Below, one piece after another: positions 7,575 through 17,317 of a stretch of DNA of 64,000 nucleotides. How positions within the stretch are numbered: the stretch's first letter is position 1; every line of letters begins with the position of its first letter. The notes under the pieces are model-generated. The model made no database searches. It was not told the origin of the DNA and worked only from the letters and a program-made list of their open reading frames with translations. The translations under genes and the position numbers were made by a program. Source of the stretch: Paractinoplanes pyxinae (GTDB taxonomy: Bacteria > Actinomycetota > Actinomycetes > Mycobacteriales > Micromonosporaceae); the NCBI RefSeq assembly GCF_026626335.1, contig NZ_JAPNTZ010000006.1, forward strand, positions 496,001 to 560,000, in the 5' to 3' direction.

Positions 7575-8606
7575 ATGCCGAAAGCCGCAGCGGAAATCAT
7601 TGAAATCGCCGGCCACGAGGTTCGCCTGACCAGCCCCGACAAGGTCATGTTCCCCGAGCGGAACTACACCAAGCGGGACGTCTTCGACTACTACCTCGCC
7701 GTCGGCGACGGGATCATGCGCGCGCTCCGCAACCGCCCGACGACGCTGCAGCGCTTCCCCGACGGCATCGAGGGCGAGGCGTTCTTCCAGAAGCGCATCC
7801 CCACCCGCGGCGTCCCCGAGTGGATCCAGACCGCGCAGATCAAGTTCCCGAGCATGCGTACGGCGGTCGAGCTCTGCCCCGCTGACCTGGCCCACGTGGC
7901 CTGGGCGGCACAGATGGGCACTGTCGTCTTCCACCCGTGGCCGGTCCGCGGCGACGCCCCCGACAACCCGGACGAGCTGCGCATCGACCTCGACCCGCAG
8001 CCGGGCAACTCGTTCGCCGACGTGGTGGCCACGGCCGGCGTCCTGCACGAGGTGCTCGACGACCTGGGCTGGGTGGGTTTCCCGAAGACGTCCGGCGGCC
8101 GCGGCGTGCACATCTACATGCGCATCGAGCCGCGCTGGTCGTTCGTCGAGGTCCGCCGGGCCGCGATCGCCCTGGCCCGCGAGGCCGAACGCCGCCGCCC
8201 CGACCTGATCACCACCGCCTGGTGGAAGGAGGAGCGGGGCGAGCGGGTCTTCCTCGACTTCAACCAGATGGCCCGCGACCGCACGATCACCTGCGCCTAC
8301 AGCCTGCGGGCCAACGCCCGGGCCACCGCCTCGGCCCCGCTCACCTGGGCCGAGCTGCCCGATGTCGAACCCGACGACTTCGACCTGCGCACCCTGCCGA
8401 AGCGTTTCGCCGAGATCGGTGACCCGCACGCCGCGATCGACGACGTGGCCCACGACCTGACCGCGCTGCTCGAGTGGGTGGAACGGGACGAGAAGAACGG
8501 CCAAGGCGACATGCCCTATCCCCCCGATCACCCCAAGATGCCCGGCGAGCCGCCCCGCGTGCAGCCCAGCCGCAAGAACGCGGCCAACTGGCAGAGCGAC
8601 GAGTAA
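7575..8606 (+). CDS. LigD-type DNA polymerase/primase domain protein (NHEJ)
   Basis: Stand-alone polymerase domain of the bacterial non-homologous end-joining LigD family, which fills gaps and adds nucleotides, preferably ribonucleotides, at double-strand breaks. The 343-residue protein contains only this domain. The catalytic DxD is D138/D140 in LRIDLDPQPG, SGGRGVHIYM forms the nucleotide site, and a third acidic residue is in VFLDFNQ. Full LigD proteins also carry ligase and phosphoesterase domains; here the ligase is a separate gene at 12086-13153. No Ku gene is in the window. Confidence 0.92.
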   Translation: MPKAAAEIIEIAGHEVRLTSPDKVMFPERNYTKRDVFDYYLAVGDGIMRALRNRPTTLQRFPDGIEGEAFFQKRIPTRGVPEWIQTAQIKFPSMRTAVELCPADLAHVAWAAQMGTVVFHPWPVRGDAPDNPDELRIDLDPQPGNSFADVVATAGVLHEVLDDLGWVGFPKTSGGRGVHIYMRIEPRWSFVEVRRAAIALAREAERRRPDLITTAWWKEERGERVFLDFNQMARDRTITCAYSLRANARATASAPLTWAELPDVEPDDFDLRTLPKRFAEIGDPHAAIDDVAHDLTALLEWVERDEKNGQGDMPYPPDHPKMPGEPPRVQPSRKNAANWQSDE

Positions 8607-8692
8607 CGCCTTCGCCCATCGGGACGCGCCGGCCGCAGCCGAGGCCGTGACCCGACGCCGGCGGGCATTCGGCAGTCGTTCAGGATTGCGCG

Positions 8693-9505
8693 ATGCAGAT
8701 GTCGATCGTGATCGCCCAGGTTCCGGTGGTGTGGGATGTGGATGCCAACCTCATCGCGGTGCGCGAGGTCATCGATGAGACCCGCCCGGGTGACGTGGTC
8801 GTGCTGCCCGAAGGAATGCTGTCAGGCTACGGCGAGGATCTGACGCCGCTGACAGCGCTGCCGCCGGACGTCATACGCAACGCTGTGGCCGAGGTGGCCC
8901 GGCTCGCCCGGAAGCATCAGGTGCAGATCTTCTCCGGTTCACTGCTGCCCTGGCAGGACGGGTGGTGCAACGCCGGCATCTTCTTTCCGGCCGCCGGCGA
9001 GCCCGAGGTCTACCGCAAGGTCAACCTGGCGATGAACGAGCGTGGGCTCCTGAGCCGCGGCGACTCTCCGCCGACCGTGGAAGTTGCCCAGCCCAACGGG
9101 AACGTCACCGTCGGCATGCAGCTCTGCCGGGAGATCCGCTTCCCGGAACAGTGGCAGTATCTCGCGACGGCCGGCGCGCGAGTCTTCGTCTATCTCACCA
9201 ACGCCGCCAACCGCCGTGAGCTCGACGGGGTCTGGCGAAGCCATCTGATCAGCCGCGCCGCCGAGAACCAGCGTTTCCTCGCTGCCGCCAACATCTGCCA
9301 CCGGGACCAGCACTGCCCCAGCTTGGTGATCTCGCCACGAGGAGAGGTGCTGGCTGAGCTACCGGCGGGACGCCCCGGCATGCTCCGGCAGACCATCAAC
9401 ACGGAAGAGGCCGCCGACTGGTACCTCGGGCAACGCCGTCAGGATGTGATCGCACTGGCCTACCGGCCGGACTACCTGCCCGCGGCGCGAACCAGCCTGC
9501 CCTGA
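8693..9505 (+). CDS. Carbon-nitrogen hydrolase (nitrilase superfamily)
   Basis: Cytoplasmic amidase or nitrilase-type enzyme of 270 residues. The catalytic triad is visible: E40 in VVLPEGMLSG, K109 in VYRKVNLAMNERG, and C145 in GMQLCREIRFPEQW. The last motif matches the usual ICYDxRFPE pattern. The region SHLISRAAENQRFLAAAN matches the family dimer-contact segment. Substrate cannot be deduced. The gene is flanked by a weak 86-bp gap after the polymerase gene and converges with a GNAT gene. Confidence 0.88.
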   Translation: MQMSIVIAQVPVVWDVDANLIAVREVIDETRPGDVVVLPEGMLSGYGEDLTPLTALPPDVIRNAVAEVARLARKHQVQIFSGSLLPWQDGWCNAGIFFPAAGEPEVYRKVNLAMNERGLLSRGDSPPTVEVAQPNGNVTVGMQLCREIRFPEQWQYLATAGARVFVYLTNAANRRELDGVWRSHLISRAAENQRFLAAANICHRDQHCPSLVISPRGEVLAELPAGRPGMLRQTINTEEAADWYLGQRRQDVIALAYRPDYLPAARTSLP

Positions 9506-9521
9506 GGCGAAGGCCACCGGC

Positions 9522-9983
9522 CTACAACGCCAGTTTCATGCCCTCGTGGGAGGCGACGAAGCCCAGCCGCTCGTAGAAGCGGTGGGCGTCGTCGCGGCGT
9601 TTGTCGGTGGTGAGCTGGGCGATGCGGCAGCCCCGCTCGCGGGCGCGGGTCAACGCGTACTTCATGAAGTCGGTGCCCAGGCCGGAGCCGCGGCGGTCGG
9701 CTCGTACGCGGACGGCTTCGATGGTCATGCGGCGGGCGCCGTTGCGGCTCAAGCCCGGGATGAACGTCAGCTGGCAGGTGGCGACGATCTCGCCGCCGTC
9801 GTCGGCCACGATCAGCTCGTTGTTCGGGTCGGCGTCGATCTCTTCGAAGGCGGCCCAGATCGCGGCGTCGACGTCCTCGGCCACCGGGGCGTCGCCGAAA
9901 CCGCGGGCGCGGCTGATGTCGTCGTCGGCCAGCAACGCAAGCACGGCCGGCACATCGGCCCGAGTGGCAGCGCGGAACTCCAT
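9522..9983 (-). CDS. GNAT family N-acetyltransferase
   Basis: A 153-residue single-domain acetyltransferase. The acetyl-CoA binding motif is RVRADRRGSGLGTDFMKYALTRA (about residues 96-118), and the C-terminal DDAHRFYERLGFVASHEGMKL matches the family's last strand. The ATG at 9983 starts MEFRAATRADVPAVL, the classical beginning; the longer frame to 10076 overlaps the channel gene and is not needed. Acceptor substrate unknown. Confidence 0.87.
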   Translation of the reverse strand: MEFRAATRADVPAVLALLADDDISRARGFGDAPVAEDVDAAIWAAFEEIDADPNNELIVADDGGEIVATCQLTFIPGLSRNGARRMTIEAVRVRADRRGSGLGTDFMKYALTRARERGCRIAQLTTDKRRDDAHRFYERLGFVASHEGMKLAL

Positions 9984-10047
9984 CGCGGCAGTCTCACACA
10001 ACCTGATCACCGATGCGGAGCTGGACCGGGGAAGGCACCATGTCGCC

Positions 10048-10506
10048 ATGAAGGTGCTGCTTAAACCGGTCCTCAAGGTCTACCGCGGGATCGTCTGGCT
10101 GGCCAACTCGCCGGGCACGCTGATCCTCGCGTACGCCATGTTGATCGTCGTCTGCGGCGTGCTCTACCACTTCTTCGAGACCGACCAGTCGATCGGCGAC
10201 TCGATCTGGTGGGCCGTGGTCACCGCGTCGACCGTCGGCTACGGCGACATCTCGCCCGAGTCGTGGCAGGCCCGGGTGCTGGCCGGGCTGCTCATCTCGA
10301 TCATGGTGCTGGTGGTGATCCCGCTGATCACGGCGCACTTCGCCAGCAAGCTGATCGTCGACTCGGACGCCTTTCACCACGAGGAGCAGGAGGAGCTGAA
10401 GGCCAACCTGCGTCAGGTGCGGGCGCTGCTCGAGGCCATGGCCGAGCGGGACGGCATCACTTTGCCGGACAGCGGAGCCCCTCCTGCGGCACCTTCAGAT
10501 CGATGA
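10048..10506 (+). CDS. Two-TM potassium channel
   Basis: A 152-residue ion channel subunit with an outer helix (TLILAYAMLIVVCGVLYHFF), a pore loop with the K+ selectivity filter TVGYGD (residues 62-67), and an inner helix (VLAGLLISIMVLVVIPLITAHFA). The cytoplasmic tail is a short charged coiled-coil-like helix (HEEQEELKANLRQVRALLEAM). It should form a tetramer. The ATG at 10048 has GGGGAAGG upstream. The last 50 bp overlap the 3' end of the opposite-strand peptidase gene. Confidence 0.93.
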   Translation: MKVLLKPVLKVYRGIVWLANSPGTLILAYAMLIVVCGVLYHFFETDQSIGDSIWWAVVTASTVGYGDISPESWQARVLAGLLISIMVLVVIPLITAHFASKLIVDSDAFHHEEQEELKANLRQVRALLEAMAERDGITLPDSGAPPAAPSDR

Positions 10507-12019
10507 GATAGCCGTCGACCGCCTTCACGATGCAGGACGTGCTCGGGTAGGCCGTGTGACCCTCGCCCTCCCACGTCAGCACGTGCCCGACGCCCAGCAT
10601 CGAGGCCAGGTCGGCCGTGTTCTCGTACGGCGTGGCCGGGTCGCCAGTCGTGCCGACCACCACGATCGGCGGCGCGTCGGTGGCGGCGCCGGCCGGGTAG
10701 GGGTCGCGCTCGCCCGGCCACACCGCGCACGGCAGCATGCCGACCGCCAGCGCCGCCCCGAACAGCGGGTATTTCGTGCGCCACTGGCCCTGCAGCCGGC
10801 GCACCTCGTCGATCGTGGGCGCGTCGTTGGTGTCGGCGCAGTTGACCGCCAGGTTGGCGTCGAACAGGTTGCTGTACGAGCCGTCGGGCTTGCGCTCGGC
10901 GTACTGGTCGGCCAGCGCGAACACGCCCTTGGGGTTGCCCTGCTTGAGCTCGGCGATCGCGTCGGCCAGCTTGGCCCAGCCCGACTCGGTGTAGAGCGAC
11001 GAGATCACGGCCACGAAGATCCAGCCCGGGGTGGCCTGGCGGCCGTCGCTGCCCGGCGCCGGCTTGGTGGCCGCCGCGGCCAGCGCATCGGTCACCGCCT
11101 TGCGCGCGTCGGCCGCGATCGGGCACTTGTCGGGTGTCGCCTTGCACCAGTTGGTGAAGTTGGTGAACGCCCGCTCGAAGCCCTTGGCCTGGGTCTCGGA
11201 GCCCTCGATGAAGTTCTGCTTGGGGTCGATCGCCCCGTCGAGCACCAGGGCCCGCACGTTCTTGGGGAAGAGCTGGGCGTACGTCGCCCCGAGCAGCGTG
11301 CCGTAGGACCAGCCGATGTAGCTCAGCTTGTCGTCGCCGACGGCCTGGCGCAGCGAATCCATGTCGCGGGCGGCCTGCTCGGTCGAGAAGAGCGGCAGCT
11401 GGTCGCCGTACTTGGCGCCGCAGTCGCTCGCGATCTTCTTGTTGAGGGCGACGAACTGCTCGAACTCGGCCGGGGTGCTCGGGTCGGGCGGGGCGGCGAA
11501 GCTCTTGTCCTGATCGGCCGGTGAGATGCACTTGACCGGGTCGGACCGGCCGACGCCGCGCGGGTCGAAGCCGATGATGTCGAACTTGTTCATGACCTCG
11601 GTCGGAAGGCCGCCGAACGCCTCGCCGAACGTGTAGTAGACCGCCGTCTCGACGCCGGAGCCGCCGGGGCCGCCCGGGTTGAGCAGGAGCGAGCCGATGC
11701 GGCCCTGCTGCTTGTCGGACCGGATGCGGATCATGGCGATCGAGTACGTCTCGCCATTGTTCGGGTTGTTCCAGTCGCGCGGCACGCTGACGTCGGCGCA
11801 GTCGTACGTCATGCCGGGCGCGGTCTGGCCGACCAGCTCTTTCGGCACCTCGGGGCAGGGCTGCCAGTCGGCCGTGCCGTTCGTGGTGGGTGCGCCCGAG
11901 GACGTGACCGGGCCCGCCTCGCTGGAGCCGTTGGGCGCGAATGTGGGCACGGTGCACCCAGCGACGACGATCAGGACGGCGGCGAGGACCGCGATCACCG
12001 AGCGGGAGCGACGCTGCAC
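10457..12019 (-). CDS. Exported alpha/beta-hydrolase peptidase lipoprotein (tripeptidyl aminopeptidase family)
   Basis: A 520-residue secreted serine peptidase, likely releasing N-terminal tripeptides, as in the Streptomyces Tap/Slp family. The signal peptide ends in a lipobox (IVVAGC, lipidated C22). The oxyanion region is LLLNPGGPGGSG, the nucleophile is S238 in GWSYGT, the acid is in VGTTGDPATPYE and the histidine in GEGHTAYPS. The C-terminal TAP-like domain is complete. Several cysteines may form disulfides outside the membrane. Confidence 0.92.
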   Translation of the reverse strand: MQRRSRSVIAVLAAVLIVVAGCTVPTFAPNGSSEAGPVTSSGAPTTNGTADWQPCPEVPKELVGQTAPGMTYDCADVSVPRDWNNPNNGETYSIAMIRIRSDKQQGRIGSLLLNPGGPGGSGVETAVYYTFGEAFGGLPTEVMNKFDIIGFDPRGVGRSDPVKCISPADQDKSFAAPPDPSTPAEFEQFVALNKKIASDCGAKYGDQLPLFSTEQAARDMDSLRQAVGDDKLSYIGWSYGTLLGATYAQLFPKNVRALVLDGAIDPKQNFIEGSETQAKGFERAFTNFTNWCKATPDKCPIAADARKAVTDALAAAATKPAPGSDGRQATPGWIFVAVISSLYTESGWAKLADAIAELKQGNPKGVFALADQYAERKPDGSYSNLFDANLAVNCADTNDAPTIDEVRRLQGQWRTKYPLFGAALAVGMLPCAVWPGERDPYPAGAATDAPPIVVVGTTGDPATPYENTADLASMLGVGHVLTWEGEGHTAYPSTSCIVKAVDGYLIDLKVPQEGLRCPAK

Positions 12020-12085
12020 GTTGCTGACCTTTCGACGGCTGACGAGCTAGGGGAAAGGCTAGCCGGTCGGTCTGACAGAACCCTG

Positions 12086-13153
12086 TCAGCGGCTGGTCAG
12101 CACCTCGGCCAGATCGAACTGGACCGGACGTTCCAGCTGCTCGTAGGTGCAGGTGCGGGGGTCACGGTCCGGTCGCCAACGTTCGAATTGGGCGGTGTGA
12201 CGGAATCGCACACCCTCCATGTAGTCGTAGCGGACCTCGACCACGCGCTCGGGCCGCAGCGGGGTGAACGAGAGGTCCTTGCCGTTGTTCCAGCGGCTGT
12301 ACTCGTTCTTGCGCGGGGTGCGCTCGCCGTCCTCGTGGGCGGCCCAGTTCCACGGGTGCCCCTCGAAGCCGGTGACCAGCGGCTGCAGTTCTTCGAAGAG
12401 CTCCTCCCGGACGGCGATCGGGAACGCCCCGATGACGCCGACCGAGGCCAGCACGCCCCGCTCGTCGTACAGCCCGAGCAGCAGCGACCCGATCCGGTTC
12501 TCGGCCGACTTGTGCACGCGGTAGCCGGCGACCACGCAGTCGGCCGTCCGCTTGTGCTTGATCTTGAACATGACCCGCTTGTCGGGCTGGTAGGTCAGGT
12601 CGCGCGGCTTGGCGATGAGCCCGTCCAGCCCGGCCCCCTCGAACTCGGCGAACCAGCGGGTGGCCGTCTCGAGGTCGTCGGTGGCCGGGGTGACGTACAC
12701 CGGGGCCTTGGCGTCCTTCAGGACGTCGAGCAGCCGGGCCCGGCGGTCGGCGAAGGGCACCTCGGTCAGATCCTCGTCGCCGATGGCGAGCAGGTCGAAC
12801 GCCACGAAGGCGGCCGGCGTCTGCTCGCTGAGCAGCTTGACCCGGCTGGCGGCGGGGTGGATGCGCTGCTGCAGGGCTTCGAAGTCGAGGGTGTTGCGGG
12901 CGGTGTCGGCCACGATGACCTCGCCGTCGATGACGGCCCGCTCCGGGAAGTTGTCGAGGACCGCCCGCACGACCTCGGGGAAGTAGCGGGTCATCGGCTT
13001 CTCGTTGCGGCTGCCGATCTCGACCTCGTCGCCGTCCCGGAAGATGATCGACCGGAACCCGTCCCACTTGGGCTCGTAGACCTGTCCCGGCGGGATCGTG
13101 GCCACGGGCTTGGCGAGCATCGGCTTGACCGGCGGGTTGATCGGCAGATCCAT
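12086..13153 (-). CDS. ATP-dependent DNA ligase, LigC/LigD-ligase type (NHEJ)
   Basis: Seals nicks with ATP via a lysyl-AMP. The 355-residue enzyme has motif I with nucleophile K29 (EPKWDGFR), motif III in AFVAFDLLA, motif IV in LDGLIAKP, motif V in RVMFKIKHKRTADCVV, and an OB-fold domain to the C-terminus. Length matches stand-alone LigC rather than multidomain LigD. The start is the ATG at 13153 (MDLPINPPVKPML). It probably works with the polymerase at 7575-8606, although the two are 3.5 kb apart and on opposite strands. Confidence 0.92.
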   Translation of the reverse strand: MDLPINPPVKPMLAKPVATIPPGQVYEPKWDGFRSIIFRDGDEVEIGSRNEKPMTRYFPEVVRAVLDNFPERAVIDGEVIVADTARNTLDFEALQQRIHPAASRVKLLSEQTPAAFVAFDLLAIGDEDLTEVPFADRRARLLDVLKDAKAPVYVTPATDDLETATRWFAEFEGAGLDGLIAKPRDLTYQPDKRVMFKIKHKRTADCVVAGYRVHKSAENRIGSLLLGLYDERGVLASVGVIGAFPIAVREELFEELQPLVTGFEGHPWNWAAHEDGERTPRKNEYSRWNNGKDLSFTPLRPERVVEVRYDYMEGVRFRHTAQFERWRPDRDPRTCTYEQLERPVQFDLAEVLTSR

Positions 13154-13262
13154 GTCGCCAGTCTGCCGCCTCCCCACCTCTTCCGGATGCCCCGCGGCGT
13201 GGCAGCTCGAAAAGAAACGGTGTAATCATGTAATCAGCCTTACAGGACGACGGAGGTAAGCA

Positions 13263-13814
13263 ATGCGATTCCGTTCCGCACCGCCCGGCCGCGTCGAGCC
13301 GCCGAGCGCCGAAGACGCCCCCGCCTGGGTCACCGGTTCGATCCCGGACGGCTGGTTCACCGAGCGCCCCGAGATCGTCATCGACCGTGACGAGATCATC
13401 ATCTGGGGCCGGGTCGCCGCGCCCGAGCTGGGCGCCGACGCCACCGACGCCGACCGGGCCGCCGCCCACGCCGGCCGCATCAACCAGTTCCGTGAGGACA
13501 CACGCGAGGCCCGCATGCGGGTGGCCCGCCAGATCGAGCACCGCTACCAGCGCAAGGTCGCCTGGGGCATCCGCTGCGGCGACACCAACGAGCTGTTCAC
13601 CCACCTGGCCGCCCCGGTCATGACGCGCCTGCGCCAGCCCGAGCGGCAGATCCTCGACACGCTGGTCGACGCCGGCGTGGCCCGGTCCCGGTCCGAGGCG
13701 CTGGCCTGGTGCGTCAAGCTGGTCGGCCAGCACACCGACCAGTGGCTCACCGACCTGCGCCAGGCCATGACGAAGGTCGACGAGCTCCGCAAGCAGGGGC
13801 CCGACACGGTCTAG
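13263..13814 (+). CDS. Hypothetical protein with ribbon-helix-helix-like C-terminus
   Basis: A 183-residue cytoplasmic protein starting at an ATG with GGAGG nine bases upstream. The N-terminal 60 residues are acidic and beta-like (WFTERPEIVIDRDEIIIWGRV). The C-terminal segment QILDTLVDAGVARSRSEALAWCVKLVGQH resembles the helix-turn of short regulators of the RHH type but lacks a clear N-terminal DNA-contacting strand. It begins an apparent operon with the HipA-like kinase 13 bp downstream and DUF3037. No named family is assigned; a regulatory or antitoxin-like role is only contextual. Confidence 0.8.
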   Translation: MRFRSAPPGRVEPPSAEDAPAWVTGSIPDGWFTERPEIVIDRDEIIIWGRVAAPELGADATDADRAAAHAGRINQFREDTREARMRVARQIEHRYQRKVAWGIRCGDTNELFTHLAAPVMTRLRQPERQILDTLVDAGVARSRSEALAWCVKLVGQHTDQWLTDLRQAMTKVDELRKQGPDTV

Positions 13815-13827
13815 TTAGTGTTACGGG

Positions 13828-14550
13828 GTGCTACGTCAGGTCACCGCGATCCGTTACGTCACCCCGCTGCGTGAGGGTGGCTCGCTGCCCGGCGTGGTCG
13901 AGGCCGACGACCTCGGCACGTACGTGGTGAAATTCCGCGGCGCCGGGCAGGGCCCCCGCGCCCTGGTGGCCGAGGTGATCTCGGGCGAGCTGGCCCGCCG
14001 CCTCGGCCTGCCGGTGCCCGAGCTCACCGTCGTCCACCTCGACCCCGTCGTCGCCCGGGCCGAGCCCGACGAAGAGGTGCAAGAGCTGATCAAGGCCAGC
14101 GCCGGCACCAACCTGGGCATGGACTTCCTGCCCGGCGCGCTCGGCTACGACCCGGTGGTGCACCCGGTCGAGGCCGGCCTGGCCTCGCGGGTGCTCGCCT
14201 TCGACGCCTTCGTCGAGAACGTGGACCGCAGCTGGCGCAACCCCAACCTGCTGATCTGGCACGGCGACCTGTGGCTGATCGACCACGGCGCGACGCTGTA
14301 CTTCCATCACAACTGGCCCCGGGCCGAGGCGGTGGTGCACCGTGCGTACAAGTGGGACGACCACGTTCTGAAGCCGTACGCGACCGAGCTGGCCACCGAG
14401 GGCCCGGCGATCGCCGCCCGGATCACGCCCGAGCTGATCGCCGAGGTCGTCGAGCTGGTGCCCGACGAGTGGCTGGACGAGGGCGACCGCGAGCTGTACC
14501 GGAACCATCTCTCCGCCCGCGCCGAGCGCCCGGAGGCCTGGCTCCCGTGA
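13828..14550 (+). CDS. HipA-like kinase family protein
   Basis: A 240-residue protein with the reduced kinase core of HipA-like proteins: VVKF at 33-36 as ATP-site lysine, catalytic loop NVDRSWRNPNLL at 131-142, and the metal-binding DHG at 152-154 (LWLIDHGATLYFHH). It lacks the N-terminal subdomain of the full toxin HipA (about 440 residues). Translation starts at GTG 13828. Its TGA overlaps the GTG of the downstream DUF3037 gene, a pairing common in bacteria. Whether it phosphorylates a protein or small molecule is unknown. Confidence 0.85.
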   Translation: MLRQVTAIRYVTPLREGGSLPGVVEADDLGTYVVKFRGAGQGPRALVAEVISGELARRLGLPVPELTVVHLDPVVARAEPDEEVQELIKASAGTNLGMDFLPGALGYDPVVHPVEAGLASRVLAFDAFVENVDRSWRNPNLLIWHGDLWLIDHGATLYFHHNWPRAEAVVHRAYKWDDHVLKPYATELATEGPAIAARITPELIAEVVELVPDEWLDEGDRELYRNHLSARAERPEAWLP

Positions 14551-14918
14551 GAATCCCGTACGAGTACGCGATCATCCAGGCCGTGCCCCGCATCGAGCGG
14601 GGCGAGCTGATCAACGTCGGCGTCGTGCTCTACTGCCAGCGCCTGGACTTCCTGGCCGCCCGCACCGACCTGCGCGACGAGCGCCTACTGGCCGTCGACC
14701 CCGGCGCCGACGTCCCCGCCATCCGGGCCGCGCTCGCCTCCTGGGACGCCACCTGCACCGGTTCCGGGGCCGCGGCCGGCGTCAGTCAGGGCGAACGCTT
14801 CCGCTGGCTGGTGGCCCCTCGCAGCACCGTTCTGCGGGCCGGTCCCGTGCACATGGGACTGGCCGCCGACCCCTCCCAGGAGCTCGATCGGCTCGTGAAG
14901 CTGCTCGTGAGTGTCTAG
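14547..14918 (+). CDS. DUF3037 family protein
   Basis: A 123-residue protein opening with the family signature YEYAIIQAVPRIERGELINVGVVLYC. It starts at a GTG overlapping the stop of the HipA-like kinase by 3 nt, so the two are translationally coupled. Biochemical role unknown; the fixed pairing with HipA-like kinases suggests a partner or regulator. Its last 234 bp lie antisense to the predicted tail of the glycosyltransferase. Confidence 0.88.
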   Translation: MRIPYEYAIIQAVPRIERGELINVGVVLYCQRLDFLAARTDLRDERLLAVDPGADVPAIRAALASWDATCTGSGAAAGVSQGERFRWLVAPRSTVLRAGPVHMGLAADPSQELDRLVKLLVSV

Positions 14919-15824
14919 CGCGACAAGGTAGGGCGGCCGCTGCTGCGAGGCCATGTAGATGCGGCCCACGTACTCGCCCAGCAGCCCGAGGCAGATCAAC
15001 TGAATGCCCCCGAGCAGCAGTACGGCGATGTAGAGCGACGTCCACCCGGGCACCACTCCGCCGCTGCCCCAGGCCACCAGCGCCGTCACGATCAGCGCCA
15101 CGCAGAGCACGAAGCTGAGCAGGCCGAGCCAGGTCGCGATGCGCAGCGGGGCCGCCGAGAACCCGGTCACGCTGTCGAAGGCCAGCCGGACCATGCGCGA
15201 CAGCGGATACTTCGTCCGCCCGGCCACCCTCTCTTGCCGCTTGTAGCTCACCTCGGCGCTGGGGAAGCCGAGCGAGGGCACCACCAGGCGGTAGACCGGC
15301 CGCGGTTCCGGCAGGTCGTTCAGCACGGTCACCACGGTCCGGCTCATCAGCCGGAAGTCGCCGGCCTGGTCGCTGATCCCGGGCCCGGCGAGCCGCCGCA
15401 TCGTCCAGTAGTAGAGGGCGGCCGTGTCGCGCTTGAAGACCGAGTCGGTGCTGCGGTCGCTGCGGACGCCGTAGACCACGTCGACCTGGTCGCGCCGGGC
15501 GGCCGCCAGCATCTCGCCGATCACCTCGGGCGGGTCCTGCAGGTCGGCGTCGATGCTGACCACGTAGTCGCCCCGGGACGCCTTCAGCCCGGCCCGCAGC
15601 GCGGTCTGGTGACCGACGTTGCGCCGCAGCGAGACGATCCGCAGCTGGGGCCACTCGGCGCGCAACTGCAGCAGCCGGGAGACGGTGGCGTCGGTGCTGC
15701 CGTCGTCGACCGCCACCACCTCGTACGCCGAACCGAGCCCGTCGAGCACGGGCCGCAACCGAGCCACGAAGGGGTCGACCGCTTCACGCTCGTTGTACAT
15801 CGGCGTGATCACCGAAAGCAGCAT
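14685..15824 (-). CDS. Family 2 glycosyltransferase (polyprenyl-phosphate sugar transferase type)
   Basis: Membrane-associated GT2 enzyme that probably moves a sugar from a nucleotide donor to polyprenyl phosphate. The GT-A domain has VVAVDDGSTDATVS (nucleotide-binding Asp) and the DADLQDPPE metal site. Two C-terminal helices (LRIATWLGLLSFVLCVALIVTALVAW and LYIAVLLLGGIQLICLGLLGEYVGR) follow, as in GtrB/DPM-like proteins. Homologues usually end near GRIYMASQQRPPYLV. Here the frame continues about 65 more residues in a Gly-rich tail antisense to DUF3037, so the true stop or the tail deserves checking. Confidence 0.88.
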   Translation of the reverse strand: MLLSVITPMYNEREAVDPFVARLRPVLDGLGSAYEVVAVDDGSTDATVSRLLQLRAEWPQLRIVSLRRNVGHQTALRAGLKASRGDYVVSIDADLQDPPEVIGEMLAAARRDQVDVVYGVRSDRSTDSVFKRDTAALYYWTMRRLAGPGISDQAGDFRLMSRTVVTVLNDLPEPRPVYRLVVPSLGFPSAEVSYKRQERVAGRTKYPLSRMVRLAFDSVTGFSAAPLRIATWLGLLSFVLCVALIVTALVAWGSGGVVPGWTSLYIAVLLLGGIQLICLGLLGEYVGRIYMASQQRPPYLVALDTHEQLHEPIELLGGVGGQSHVHGTGPQNGAARGHQPAEAFALTDAGRGPGTGAGGVPGGERGPDGGDVGAGVDGQ

Positions 15825-15909
15825 GGCGACCTCTTCCTGGCCAGCCCTGGCCGTCGAGTCCGATCCGCACCCCTGATCATGAATGCATTTCGTCTTCGGC
15901 GTCAGCCGC

Positions 15910-17189
<1,280 letters not shown>

Positions 17190-17282
17190 GCGGCCAAAAT
17201 ACCCGCCGCGCGACCCGGCCCGGCACAACGGCCGGAACGAGTCGCGCGGCCGGCCCGGTATGCGGCCGGCAACCGGGCCCTC

Positions 17283-17312
17283 GCCGGCGCCCCAGGTGGC
17301 GGGAGCGCCGGC
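17283..17312 (-). terminator. Terminator-like hairpin
   Basis: GCCGGCGC (17283-17290) and GCGCCGGC (17305-17312) form an 8-bp stem directly downstream of the minus-strand gene ending at 17318. There is no strong T-tract on that strand. Confidence 0.45.
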
Positions 17313-17317
17313 CTTTC

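Noticed and set aside
9601-10047. N-terminal extension of the K+ channel gene
   Set aside because: It is antisense to the GNAT gene and lacks membrane-protein character. The ATG at 10048 has a good ribosome-binding site and begins the channel fold.
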